Shown here piece after piece: positions 34,601 to 45,601 of a stretch of 64,000 nucleotides of DNA (its first letter is position 1; the number at the start of each line of letters is the position of its first letter). The DNA is from Pterois miles (Eukaryota > Chordata > Actinopteri > Perciformes > Scorpaenidae), in contig CAMQGK010000299.1 in the NCBI GenBank assembly GCA_947000775.1, positions 15,066,001 through 15,130,000 on the forward strand. Reading direction: 5' to 3'. The notes beneath the pieces are model-generated. The model searched no databases. It had not been told where the DNA came from and worked only from the letters and a program-made list of their open reading frames with translations. A program made the position numbers and the translations under genes.

Positions 34601-37600
34601 CAGACCCTATGCTTCTGGACAGTAGCTAGGTTTTGTTATTGAATGCAGCCAATTGATACAAAGAGTGTGTAAACACGAGGCTGGCAGATAAGAGGTATAG
34701 GAGGCTGCGATGTGGAGGATTTCAGAAGACATCACATTTGATGCGACTGCCTTACCTGAAGGGATTAGAGAGAAAGCCTCCTGTATCAAAATGTTAAGGG
34801 ACTGCTTTGCATAAATATATTCAAATGTCATTAGACGACTGAATCTAAAACATAGCCTCCGAAAATAGAAAGCCATTCAAACCCAAATGAATAAACATAC
34901 TCATTCCTTCTATAATGTGTGAGTAATACCTCATAACAGCGAGCTTATCCTCCGGATGTATCCGGAAGCTTGAAGCAGGCAAAGTCTCATGTTCAAATAG
35001 TTCTCTTCATTCCGAGTTATTATTATGTAAAGCATAAAAATGTGTTCTCTCATCAAATCAAAGCACCTCACAAATCAAAGTTAAGGCAATTACAATCTTA
35101 TTCCACCCTTTCAAATGGCAACAGCTGTTTCCCTTGGTCAAAATTGCAGCGTAATTGCACACGGTAGCATATGGTTATGGCTGATTAATCCAACTGGGGG
35201 TGAAGGCCCCATTATTCCTGCATGGGATGGGTAAATAGGCAGTGGATCCAAGTGCGGGATAGATGGGTAATGGGATGGCTAAAAAAAGGGAATGGGCCTT
35301 TGATGAGATATCTGTTAAAGATGCTGTGATTGTCAGAATCGATCAGGCCCTCTACCATCCCTATCCAAGCCATTAAATTGATTTGCTTGTCATCCGGCTT
35401 CTTCAAGAGGGAATCACGCCAGCGGTATCAAACTATGCAGAGAAGAGGAGCAGTTTAGGCTAAATCCATTTTCATTCACAAAATATATAGCTCTGGGCAT
35501 TTCATGTAATGTCCCCTCATGAACTCTGTGAACTAGAATTGCAGTTTTTTTTCATCTCATCTTTTTGTTCATCCAGCACTGCAGGGAGATTGTTAAAGCC
35601 CCAGGGGAGCCCAGTGTGTGGCAGGGGCGTGATGATAGCTAAAGGACTGTTTACTGGCCTATGGGTTTGGACTGGCCCCTTGTACACAGACACACACCCA
35701 CTTATATATGTATAAAAGTTCACCCGCAGACACACACAATCACACAAAACAGCTCGCCCAGGGACCAGCAATTACAGAGTTCAGAGGTGGTTTCCCAAGC
35801 CCCCAGCCAATCTGAGCGCATTTCTATTATAAACACACAAGGATCCGCCTGAGTGAGTCAGGTTTGGGGGCCTCCTGAAGCTAGTGTCACTCTAAAGGTC
35901 CACACTCATTTCCATCTAGCTGGATGAGCGACGATGCTGGTAAACAAGCCTTGGCTTCCCCCCTCCCCCCCGCCGGTCCCTGCATGCATAATGCCCCTCT
36001 TAAAGAGCGAGGGAAAAGTTCAAGTCCATAATCACATCCATACCTCTGGCTTATTATTTTTTTTAGGGGTCATTTTGGAGGCCCACTTTGAAGGACATGT
36101 GCAGAAGCAAATCACGCTCACTGTGTGTGCAGCTAAATGTGAAGTGTGGTGTATAAAGTGCAGAAGCCCTCCAGGTGCTAATTTGGGAGTGCAGAACCGT
36201 GGGTTGGCTTGGCTCAGCAGATATGGAAACACAGGATACGCTTTCACCACAGTGATATTAAAACAAGATGGAATGCCCTACCGTAAATCCTTCAATCCAA
36301 AACCTTGTTCAGGCCAAAGCTTTTTTTTTTGTTGTGACTCGCACATGGTAGATTGAAAACAGCAGCGGCTTCAAAAGAACAACGCTGTAGTGCTGAAAAG
36401 CCAAGTACAATACACATGTACACTATCAGCGTTCTCCTTACTGTTCCTCAAAAGGTAAAATAGTACCACCTGTACATGAAGGTGCACAAGCTAAGCCTTT
36501 ACAAATACATTCTTCAACCCACCTCTGTGAATGTGAGACAAACACAAGCCACAGAGCATTAATTCCTCAGCAAGTAATCCGGCTTGCCCTAGTGCATAGT
36601 ATAATGATCAAGGGAGCTGTTTAAAAAGATGTCCAAGAAAACAGACAATTTAACAGTATAATCCACTTCAGTCAGAGCCCCAATTAGGATATACAGCTGA
36701 ACAATGATAATCAGCCTGCCACTACTAAAGCCAAAAGGGAGACAACAAGTGACGCCTCTGTTTATTGGCAACAAGTCCAAATTGTTTTCAGTCCAACAGG
36801 TCATTTATCAGCGACCCATGTCCATCTGAGTGTATGGTGAGATTTCCCAGTTGGCCTGCGTGGCCTCTTTTCCCCAGTCTGCCCAGTAGTGTGAACAGAG
36901 CCCAAATTAATAACCATGCAAAGACAAATAAAACGGCCCTTTGTGCCATGTTCCAGACAGCCGACAAGATGGCAGCGGCTGAAAAAGAGACTATTTTGTG
37001 AATAAAGCCATTACATTTTCGCCTCAGCTCAACAGTTCTTGTTCTGGTCAATCTGTCCAGGCAGCACGGCGCTTAGAAGAGAGAAGGAAGAGTACAATCC
37101 TAAATCTTTTTCTGTTCAATCCGACAGTCATTTTTGGGGGGTTACATAACTGGTGTTTCAAAGAGCAGGACTGGCTGAAATTTTCAGATTCTTTGAATGT
37201 ACTCAATGAGATGGGAGAGAAAATGAAAAGTGGCCAGCATGCCAATGAGGGAATTTGGAGGTAAATGCGGTCACTAAACAGATAGCTGTGAAGCTGCATT
37301 GATTATGCCGCGCCATTGTCACCTAGAAGCACCCTCGGAGGAGCAAGATGTTCCTGGTGGCACCATTTTTTATGTCATCTCACCCAAATTAGGCTGAACT
37401 TATTTGTGCCTGCTGCATTAAAGTATTTCAGGGATTTTTGAAGGAGACTTTTTGAGAAGTCTTTCCATAAAGCATGCATATCCTAAAACAGTGGCTTCTG
37501 GGTGAGTTAGAGGGATGTTTTTAAGACTTTTATGCTTGTCTGAACTAATATATGATGTTGGTCATGGTAGAGGCGTGTTATTTTCTTTCTGGTGTGTGTG

Positions 37601-37854
37601 GGTCTGGAGTCACACCACTACAGGAGTTTAATCAGTCTGCCAGTGACCGACATTGGCAGGGTGTTAGCATGTGCAGATAACTCCCTTAGCGGGCATTCAG
37701 AGTGTTAAAGCAACACCATGCTTCAGGTACCGGTCAGACCGGAAATACAGAAATCTGTTAATTTGAAGGTTTTTTTAGATTGCAGATAAACTGCACAGCC
37801 GAACAGCAGAAATGCATTGTTCTCGTTACAAAGTAAGACACCAGGAATATGCTG
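34601..37854. other. Long unassigned non-coding stretch
   Basis: No repeats are recognised over about 3.2 kb, which is unusual for this window. No gene is supported. Such repeat-poor intronic DNA could hold conserved elements. Confidence 0.45.
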
Positions 37855-38125
37855 GAGCAACCCCATCTTAGCCGCTAAATCAACTAATCAATCGTTTCGG
37901 TCTTAGTCAGCAATAATTTCTGTAGCTGATGAGTGATTTTTTTAAGCTTTTTCATGCTGAATGACTTATTTCAAAGACACTTAAGAGCATCTCTCTGCTA
38001 AACACAAGATTTAAAGTGGTGCTTGTGTGTGATTCTTGTTGGAGAAACTTACAGATCTGACGATCAATAGATCGATCACTGCAGTTGACTAAGAATGTCT
38101 TTGTCGAGGACAGCCCTAGAATGTG
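37855..38125 (+). mobile_element. Family K element, copy 1
   Basis: It shares with 39555-39850 the blocks 'tttcggtcttagtc', 'agctttttcatgctg', 'gagcatctctctgctaaaca', 'aaagtggtgcttgtgtgtga' and 'ttggagaaact'. Its right end, 'cgaggacagccctag', is the mirror of the usual left end ctagggctgtcctcg of short fish DNA transposons. Confidence 0.65.
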
Positions 38126-39189
38126 CATTTGCACGCATATGACTGGCCGACTTAACAGATGATGCCACAGTGAGCTACAGCAGACGTTGAGCCAGGTTAA
38201 ACCCTTTTGCTGGATGACCCTGCAATTGTTTCTTTTTTTTGACGGAGCCAGACTGGCTTCACTGAAATAAATGAGGGTCTGAACGTGACGGTACCCTCAC
38301 CAGGGTCAGAGGCCTGAGTCCTTCTGCCTACACGACTTACCTAGGAGGTCATTAATGGGAAGTTTGTGTGTTTGCCTGTTCACATTTGTAGTGCAAACCA
38401 GGTAGCTTTGATTACAGCAGCATTTCTACAAGGCATTCTAACAAGGTGCCTTTTTGGTACATTAAATACAAAGGATTATCCACTATAATCAGATGACTTA
38501 GATAATGTCACGCAGCATACTAGACGCAGGAAAATCAGACTGCGTCTGGCAGGATGTTACAGCATAGATTAAACCTTGATAAAGCTCGAGACAAAGATGC
38601 TTGACACATCTCTATACTTCCTTCTACTTCTCACACTTTTACGTGGCTGCAAAAAAAACAGGCATCTTCACACAGTGGAAATGAGGACACAGCGGGCCGC
38701 CGACAGAAGTGGTTGAAGCTCTCAAGATGCAGCGATGACACTGTCTTGTCACATATATTCAAATTAATAATGAACAAAGGAGTCCTTTATGCAAATAAAA
38801 AATGACGCTACTATCCACGCGCAGTGGTGCACACTTTAAGTTCTTTTCTGGGGGTTTTCAGGGGGTCTTTCAACACGGCTGTCAGAATAATAATAGAACT
38901 TACATTTAGTAATAACAAGCAAGCACAGTTTATTGCCAATTATGAATAAGATATCCCTTTTACTGTACTGGGAGGGCAGGCCTGTACATCCTGGAGACGG
39001 AGTGTGAAAAGTGATGAGTTGTGCTTTAATAGGTGAGAGGTTCACTGATGTGCTCTTTCAGATTCATTCAAATCATCCTGAGGCTGTTTCGCCTTTGGCC
39101 ACAGTCATAATTCATAGAAAATATACAGTAGAAGAGCATCTATAAGGAATCTGTGAGCTCACCTACAGGTTTATCTACTGTAAATAATA
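38126..39189. other. Unassigned non-coding stretch
   Basis: No gene or repeat copy is seen. Confidence 0.45.
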
Positions 39190-39430
39190 ATGTCTCTGAA
39201 GATCTAGTAGTGACGTTTGTCGCGTGTTTTCTGTATTAATGCTACTAATGTTTACGTATGTGTTTTACTTAGAATACGTACTTATTCTAAGCCCAACCAT
39301 GATGTTTTCCCTTAACCTAACTAAGTGGTTTTCTTCCCTAAACCTAAGGGAATGGCTTTGTTGCTCCCGGCTGCAAGTTCATAAAGGCGTGTAATATTCA
39401 TGTGTCTGCGAGGCAAAACGTAACACGCTG
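39190..39430 (+). repeat. Family E repeat, copy 2
   Basis: It contains 'ctaagcccaaccatgatg', 'cctaactaagtggttttctt' and 'ccctaaacctaag', the reverse complement of blocks in 4005-4400 and 49302-49765. Confidence 0.65.
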
Positions 39431-39554
39431 TCGTCTGGTGGAGAGATTATTACTATTACACACTTTTCCGTGATTTTGGATTGAATGATGAAATTATCAC
39501 AGTTTTACTGTCTGAAAAACAGTGTTTGTCAATGTTCAATAGTAATAGCAATAA

Positions 39555-39850
39555 TCTTTTTGGGGCTGCCTCCTCTTAGTGGATTAGTCAAGTAATTGGT
39601 TGTTTTGGTCTTAGTCGAATAGCATTTCTTTCGTCAATTAGTCATTTTTTATGCTTTTTTCATGCTGTTAGACTTCTTTCTAAGAAATTTATGAGCACAT
39701 CTCTGGTAAAAACAAGATATAAAGTGGTGCTTTTGTGTGATTCTTTGTGGAGAAACTCAGTTTTACAGAACTTTCAATTAAATTGAGTAATCGACAAAGT
39801 CGTAAAGCACTGGACTGAGAATTTCAGCTCTAAATCTTTTATATAACTTG
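39555..39850 (+). mobile_element. Family K element, copy 2
   Basis: It has the same blocks and orientation as 37855-38125 (ttttggtcttagtc, ttttttcatgctg, 'gagcacatctctggtaaaaa', 'aaagtggtgcttttgtgtga'). The left end is ggggctgcctcctcttagtg. About 1.4 kb separates the two copies. Confidence 0.65.
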
Positions 39851-42800
39851 CAAATAAAGTCAACGTCTGACTCATTCGGTCTGATACTGAACAATGTGTA
39901 TTGTGGGTTTCTTTGTATTTATGTGCAGTTTTTTTAACATGTAAGCTGTTAGCTCCCGCTCTGATTTTCTTTCTCAGAGCATGTGTGTAGAAATTTAACA
40001 AAAGTGAGTCCCACTTAGAAGCTCCCTCTTCGATGGACCGGTATTGGAAAACGGGGGCCAGATCAATGAAAACAGCCCCACTCACAAGAGCTGTGGAAGT
40101 GCTTTCTAGAGAAGAAAAACAAAAGGTCTCTCAGTCACGCCTCCCTCTCGTAGTTACCACTACCAGAGACCTTGGGTGGGAAGTTTTTGTGTTATTGAAC
40201 ATAGCACAGTGAAACTCGAGACGTCCCTCTGAGAAATCCATCGCTGGACTTTGACCATGAGTTTTCTCGCCAGCTCTGAATACTAAAAGCGATATGTTGT
40301 GACCTTTTGCCAAAGTGCTGGCTGCAGGGATCTAGGACAGCCTCGTCTTTTTGCTTTTTTTTTGGGGGGGGGGGAATCATTTCGCAGGGCACAGCTGCTA
40401 CAAGGAACCAGAGATCCCCAACCTGTCAATTAAGATGAGTGACAAATCAGGCATTTGTAGTCTGGAGACAATTCTCTCAACCCCACTGTTTCCGTTTATC
40501 ACTCACGCTACGATCTCAATCAGTTGCTCACCTCACCTCAGCTTTGGCCAAATCCATCACATCAGTTTCAAATAAGACAAACTTGTTCCTGATGCTTAAT
40601 AAAAGAGTGACTCATGTCAAAGACCGAAGGTGGCTTTGATCAATAATCTAAATACAGTGCTGCAGGCGTCTGCTGTCTGTTATACCACCATGGGATTGGA
40701 GAATGGTTTCTCAGGGGCTGACACAAACACAACACGCCTACGCAAACACAACGCCTTGACAGCACAAGTGTCTGACCGTTGAGAGGAGAACAGGAGTCAT
40801 GTCAGAGAAACAAAAAGATGAAAGTACACAGTCTAATATTGCCACATGCAACTGCAGCCGCCACCTATTTCATCTGAAAGCCGTCGACTAGCTCGCTGAA
40901 AATTTCCGCTGCACATCTATGATTATGTGCCCTACTTTGTCGCCTGCGATAAGAAAGCATCCAATTTTACTTTCCCTCTGAAGCAGTCAAGAGGTGCTCC
41001 CAAACTGCACGCATTTCATTCCAGCCATACATTTTCAATCCAATCTTCTAACAGATTTAAAATGGAGATGACATCCTTGACTTCCATTACTGTGTCAAGG
41101 TCCAATACAGTAAGCTAAAAACAGGCCGTCGCTCTGAACATGTGCATCCTCGGCAACATGAAATAGCAGACTCCAATGCCAGCCCCACCACACACACACG
41201 CTCTGTCACAACCGTCCTCACGGATGTTAATCTGAGCGCCACGCCTCTGACAGAATCAAGTCCTCAACTCCCTCTAAAGCTGCTAAAGTCGAGCTGTAGT
41301 CGGTAATCTGCAGACGTTGAGTGATGCAGAAGTATGTGTGCCAAACATGACATTCCAATAGAGTCCACCCCTGCTGCGCCGAGCTCCGAAATAGACGTGT
41401 TAGGAATGACAAAAGCAGCAGGCGGGCCCAGCATTGTCTCGGCATGACCTCAGTAAATGAGTGGAAGTGAACAGTGGGACAGACCAGACAGCTCCTATAA
41501 CTGTCACTTTAAGCAAAATATCCAGGGTGAGTTGGGAGGATGGCCTGTTTTTTTTTTTACATGATATGACGGAGAGTGTGCTTACTGTAAGTGTCAGCTA
41601 CCAACAATAGCGAGTGTTTCAGGGCCTTTGTTCAAAATGCAGAATGCTTCACCATTTTATCAAACCTACTGGCCGACCGAGTGTAAATTAACCATCAGCC
41701 AGGTACTGAGGAATATTAACAGCAAAACTTTACTTTTTCATGCCACTCACAGCGATGATAAATGACAACATACAAAGACAAGAACTGAAGATTATCTCTC
41801 GCTGCTGAGCGAAGCCTGAAAGCGAGACTTCACAGCACTTTGGTTGGATGAAGGCCGTTCTCCCGTCGTTAAAAAGCCGTTTTCAGTAGACCGGTCATTA
41901 AAATGTGGCAAGCAGTGGCTGACATGTCCGTCCAGAGGCGCATCGCTCGCCTCATCATGTTCTTTAATCATCGCATGGGAAGAGAGCGGCCCACACTGGG
42001 GTCACTTTCAACGAGCCGCGCTCCAAACGGCCTGAGTGTCCGTTCGGGATGCAATTAGAGTCCAATTAAATCTTACATTTTCTGACCCAGGAGCGACTGG
42101 GAATCTGAGGGCCACTCTGTACAGACTGAACAGAGAGTGAGACTGGCTATTCAGGCCTTCCTCACAGGCCACCACTGTAAATAATGTGTTCTTATTTAAC
42201 CTGCTTGGCTAAATAAGCATTAAGAGGGAGCGAAGGAGGACTGGGAACAAGCATCCAGGATCAGATAGAGACAGCGGGGAAAGATACGGTTATAGAGAGG
42301 AAGCAACAATGTCAGGACTCTTAATCCCTAGGACACACGACTTATCAATCTCCTGTAAATGTCAGGCACTAGGATATGCCCTCATGAATGATGGATATCT
42401 GCCTTGTTTGTTTTTTTTTTCATCTTCTCTACATTGTGTTATTGAGTGAACGCCACCGAGGGCTTAGAGTCTATCTTGAGAGGTAATACTCTCTCCTTAC
42501 AGTGGCTGCAATACCTGAATCCCAATTATCCCAGTGGAGAGTGTGCAGCAGAGGAAAGCAAAGAGCAAGACTCCTTTTTTTATTTCCAGCCTTGTGTCGA
42601 CATGCGAGAATCCACTTTGCACTTCCTTGAAGATTACAGGGGAGGAGAACAATCTTCGATCCACGCCATCATCAGTTATTTTACATTGCATTTCTTAAAT
42701 GTTGTGTGGGGTGGCGTTTAAAATGTGCTTTGCTGAGGACCCGTGGAGCACCCTCAAGGACCCATGGTGCTAAGTACACCCCCCATGCTCTGATGGGTCT

Positions 42801-43189
42801 CAGCTCATAGTGAGACTTAGTATTTCCCAAAGCAGCTTTGGGATAAACTGTCATTAATGATAACATCACTCTAAAAGACAAACAAATATCTGGTATAAAC
42901 TACTAACTCTCTATAGGGACATGATAGCTTAGTAAAAGTAAAAGGAGGATGGCCTGAGGTTACAGTAAACTCTGCTGGGCACCAGAGACACTCCAAGTCT
43001 CCACAGGAATATTACAGAGATCTTGTGGGATTATTGCACTGAGAATCGGAGTCAAACTCCAACTTAAGAGAGAAAAAGAGTGAAAAAACAGGGATTGCTG
43101 TCCCTGCAAACTGCCACACTTGCTCCTCTCATGCTCAGGGGGAAACAAGCTGCAAAATTCTCAGTGAACCCATTAATTCCCAACATTTA
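39851..43189. other. Long unassigned stretch within the inferred intron
   Basis: No gene or repeat copy is recognised. A T9 run followed by G11 lies at about 40354-40374. Confidence 0.45.
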
Positions 43190-43400
43190 TTGCTCTACTG
43201 TAGGCTCCCATTAATCAATGTGCGTGCTGTTTATTTAGGGCGCTTGTTTGCTGCGCAAAGTTTAATTTCCAAGGGAGAGGGTTGATTAATTAATTAGTGC
43301 TTATTAATCAGATTAACATGATTTTAACAGCTGGGCTTCTAATGACATATTCATGGCATATATTCAGCTTCTAAACATCATAACAGTTGGATAGAAAACC
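43190..43400. promoter_or_regulatory. Candidate intronic enhancer, rich in homeodomain-type sites
   Basis: Within about 200 bp there are repeated TAAT cores: cccattaatcaatg, gattaattaattag, cttattaatcagatta. It lies 0.4-0.6 kb into the intron from the first exon. This is composition and motif evidence only; conservation is untested. Confidence 0.3.
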
Positions 43401-43734
43401 AAAGTAAAACCTGAGCACATTTATTACATTATATCTGCACCTCAAAGTTAAGGTTTAGGTGAAGTTCGGGGTTATGGGTGGAAAAGTCTCACTGACATGT
43501 TAAATAGAGGAAATACAAGCCGATATGTGTCACCAGTCTGCAATTAAGAGGCTCTGTGTCACACTGAAGTGTAGCCTAATGAGGAAATTACAGGCTACGC
43601 GCAAAAGGCAAAGCATAATGAACACATCTCAGATCCGACACCACCGGAGCGGAAACGCCACCACATCAACATCCAACACAGGAGGGGGGGCTGCAGACAC
43701 TAATGGGCCCGTGTGGTGACTAATCGGCACCATG

Positions 43735-43746
43735 CCCCCCCCCCCC
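43735..43746 (+). repeat. C12 homopolymer just inside intron 1
   Basis: Twelve consecutive C (G on the transcribed sense strand) start about 30 bp past the donor. Confidence 0.9.
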
Positions 43747-43770
43747 ACCCACCGTGGTGTGGACGGTCCC

Positions 43771-43780
43771 CCTTACCTTG
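43771..43780 (-). other. Splice donor of the signal-peptide exon
   Basis: On the minus strand the sequence is CAAG|GTAAGG, a near-perfect U1 match, with the last exon base at 43777 and the intron starting at 43776. Translation beyond this point becomes Gly/Lys-rich low-complexity sequence that runs into a C/G homopolymer. This supports ending the coding exon here. Confidence 0.72.
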
Positions 43781-43864
43781 AGCTTGCGTAGAGTGGATGA
43801 GTAAGGAAAAAAATAAAATCCATGTGGCGCGCCACATCGATCTGCTCCAGGAGTCCTCAAACAT
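43777..43864 (-). CDS. First coding exon: signal peptide of an unidentified secreted or type I membrane protein
   Basis: Read on the minus strand, an ATG at 43864 opens 29 codons plus one base and ends at a consensus splice donor. The peptide has a short polar start, an internal Met-Trp-Arg, a hydrophobic core WILFFSLLI, and a small-residue cleavage region STQA before Gln. This is a complete N-terminal signal peptide. Three in-frame ATGs exist: 43906 and 43864, both with A at -3, and 43837, with T at -3. I chose 43864 because it gives a normal-length signal peptide with a fair Kozak context; 43837 would give only the core. The exon ends in phase 1, so the next codon is G|NN. It lies at the 3' edge of a CpG-rich promoter-like block. 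No following exon is recognisable in the window, so intron 1 exceeds 43 kb. Ig-superfamily adhesion genes such as the CADM family often have such a short signal-peptide exon and giant first intron, but that is only a guess. Confidence 0.72.
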
Positions 43865-43906
43865 CGTCCCAGACTGGACAACAAGTGCCCGGTGAGCTGG
43901 AGGCAT

Positions 43907-44730
43907 GCTCCCGTGTCCCGAGTCCCGCTGTGGTTCTCTCTGTCTTGGGTGGGGGGGGGGGTTCCTGCCGCTTCCACTCGAGCCGGGCAAAGCGCACCGA
44001 TGTGGGCGCGCAAACACCGATGCAGCCAGGAGAAATTCGCTCAAACAGTCTATATTTGTGATTTACAGTTGAAATGTGCTCTAGTTCCACAGAGCCTGTA
44101 ACACTAATGTTTCCTTGTAGGTGCAGAAGCAGTCTTAGTTGGTTTCTCTGAAGTACTGGATGCAACTCAAGTCAGATGAATCCAGGTTAGTCCATTCCTC
44201 GCTGCACCTGTAAGAAGCCAATACGCACCTCTGACTTTCTCATCGACACTTCTCGCGTCCGTGAGATGCTGTTTTCTGCCTCTTAACTTTCACCCTCGCT
44301 GTCTGCAACACCGAGTGGTTCCAGTATTTCCCCCCAAAAACAGCAGACAGACTTTTAGTCGAATCCAGCCCACAGCGCGCTGTCAAGGTCGGCGATTCAG
44401 TTTTGACAGAAGCGCTGAGGGGAAGTTGAGCAGCTCGGAGAGCAAAGAATGAGGGCGGCGAGGAGTCGGCGTGGGAGGGGGGGAGCAGGAAACTTCCACG
44501 CGGTCACGCTGTCATGGTCTGCCGTGGAGGAGAGCCCGGCTGCCGGTGTGCGTCGGATGAGGACGAGTCCCGGGTTCTTTATGAGGAAACATTAGGATCT
44601 GATGTGCAGCCTGGCTGCGCAGCGCAGGTCGCCACCATGCGGCCAGGCGCAAAAACGCACTCCACCGTTCCAACAGGAGCCAAGCACAGGGCTTCCAGGA
44701 GGGGACCGTGTGTCCACACCACACAAAGGT
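43907..44730 (-). promoter_or_regulatory. CpG-rich promoter and probable 5' UTR of the minus-strand gene
   Basis: This block is clearly richer in CpG than the rest of the window (clusters at 43980-44040, 44250-44270, 44375-44530 and 44600-44660). The flanks are CpG-poor. It contains a GGGCGG Sp1-type box at 44453-44458, a G-rich stretch at 44471-44483 and an 11-G run at 43951-43961. Its position directly upstream of the signal-peptide exon suggests a CpG-island promoter with a 5' UTR. I cannot fix the transcription start. An upstream in-frame ATG at 43906 lies at its edge. Confidence 0.55.
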
Positions 44731-44897
44731 GGCGTGAATATAGTCCTTTGTTAAAATGATTTAAGGAACACGTGCTCTGCTTGTGTTGCCAGCTTTTGGA
44801 GAGGAGTGGTGCTCAGGGTGCCTGAGGAGACACCACTGTAATGTTTCTGCAGGGATTTACAATGTGTCTGGGTTTATTGACTTTCTAGTGTGTTTTT

Positions 44898-44901
<4 letters not shown>

Positions 44902-44933
<32 letters not shown>
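44902..44933 (+). repeat. C32 homopolymer upstream of the promoter
   Basis: Thirty-two consecutive C after a short T run. On the minus strand this is G32, able to form G-quadruplexes. It lies about 170 bp beyond the CpG-rich block and about 1 kb upstream of the first coding exon. The recorded length may be a sequencing estimate. Confidence 0.92.
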
Positions 44934-44934
<1 letters not shown>

Positions 44935-44969
44935 TTGCATCATTATAGGATTTATATTGTGGCTGCATT

Positions 44970-45601
44970 TTAAAGCAGCAGTGGGAAGAAATGGAGCAAA
45001 TTTTAAAAACTTATTTTTTATAAAATGGTCACTATATCCTGTCAGTAGTTCATGAGACGGGTAATCTGAAAAAAAAAAATCATGAGCCTATGTGTCCTCT
45101 GGTGTCCTCTGGTGCTCCTAATGGCATCTGCAAGATTTCACAGACTGGAGGAAAACGACCAATCAGAACTGATCTGGAGTCTAGCTGCTATATGAGAGCC
45201 AAATGGTCAAACTAGACAGCACTGATCAAACATGAATCAATATTCTGTTACAGTAATGCCTATTTCTTGCCTCAAATGTTTCCAGAAACATCTTGTAGTT
45301 ACTGTTTAGCTGTAAAATGAGAACATTTGTGACCTGGCAGCCATGTTGAGATCAGTTGAGGAAATACCAGGCACCGCCCACCAGCTGGAGCGCAGCCAAT
45401 AGGAATGCTCCCTCTGAAATGATCTGTAATTGGTCAAAGTTGTCCATCATGGGCTAGATTTTTATATATCCTCAAAACAGAGCCATGAGGAGGTGCAGAG
45501 AAGTGTAGTTTTCTCTCAGAATACTTGAATAATATTATGAAAGGTTAATATGGTATTTTTGCCCAATGATGCCAAGAAATTGTTGCCTACTGAAGCTTTA
45601 A
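44970..45601. mobile_element. TTAA-flanked MITE, element 2
   Basis: TTAA occurs at both ends (44970-44973 and 45598-45601). The termini are short imperfect inverted repeats: AAGCAGCAGTGGG on the left and AAGCTTCAGTAGG reverse-complemented from the right. The interior contains 'cactatatcctgtcagtagt', 'tcctaatggcatctgcaaga' and 'gcagccatgttgagatcagt', in the order of a common percomorph element. It has no coding capacity and sits directly upstream of the promoter region. Confidence 0.78.

Larger units (their letters stand above)
1..43776 (-). other. Inferred large first intron (extends beyond the window)
   Basis: This extent is inferred from the donor at 43776 and the absence of any recognisable minus-strand coding exon to the left. 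No open frame in this span resembles a known protein domain. The span is made of unique non-coding DNA with interspersed repeats. A small or non-coding exon could have been missed. Confidence 0.45.

Noticed and set aside
43700..44044. A longer minus-strand open frame extending the signal-peptide exon both ways
   Set aside because: Its upstream end uses a TTG, not ATG. Downstream of 43777 the reading continues through a splice donor into homopolymer-rich sequence.
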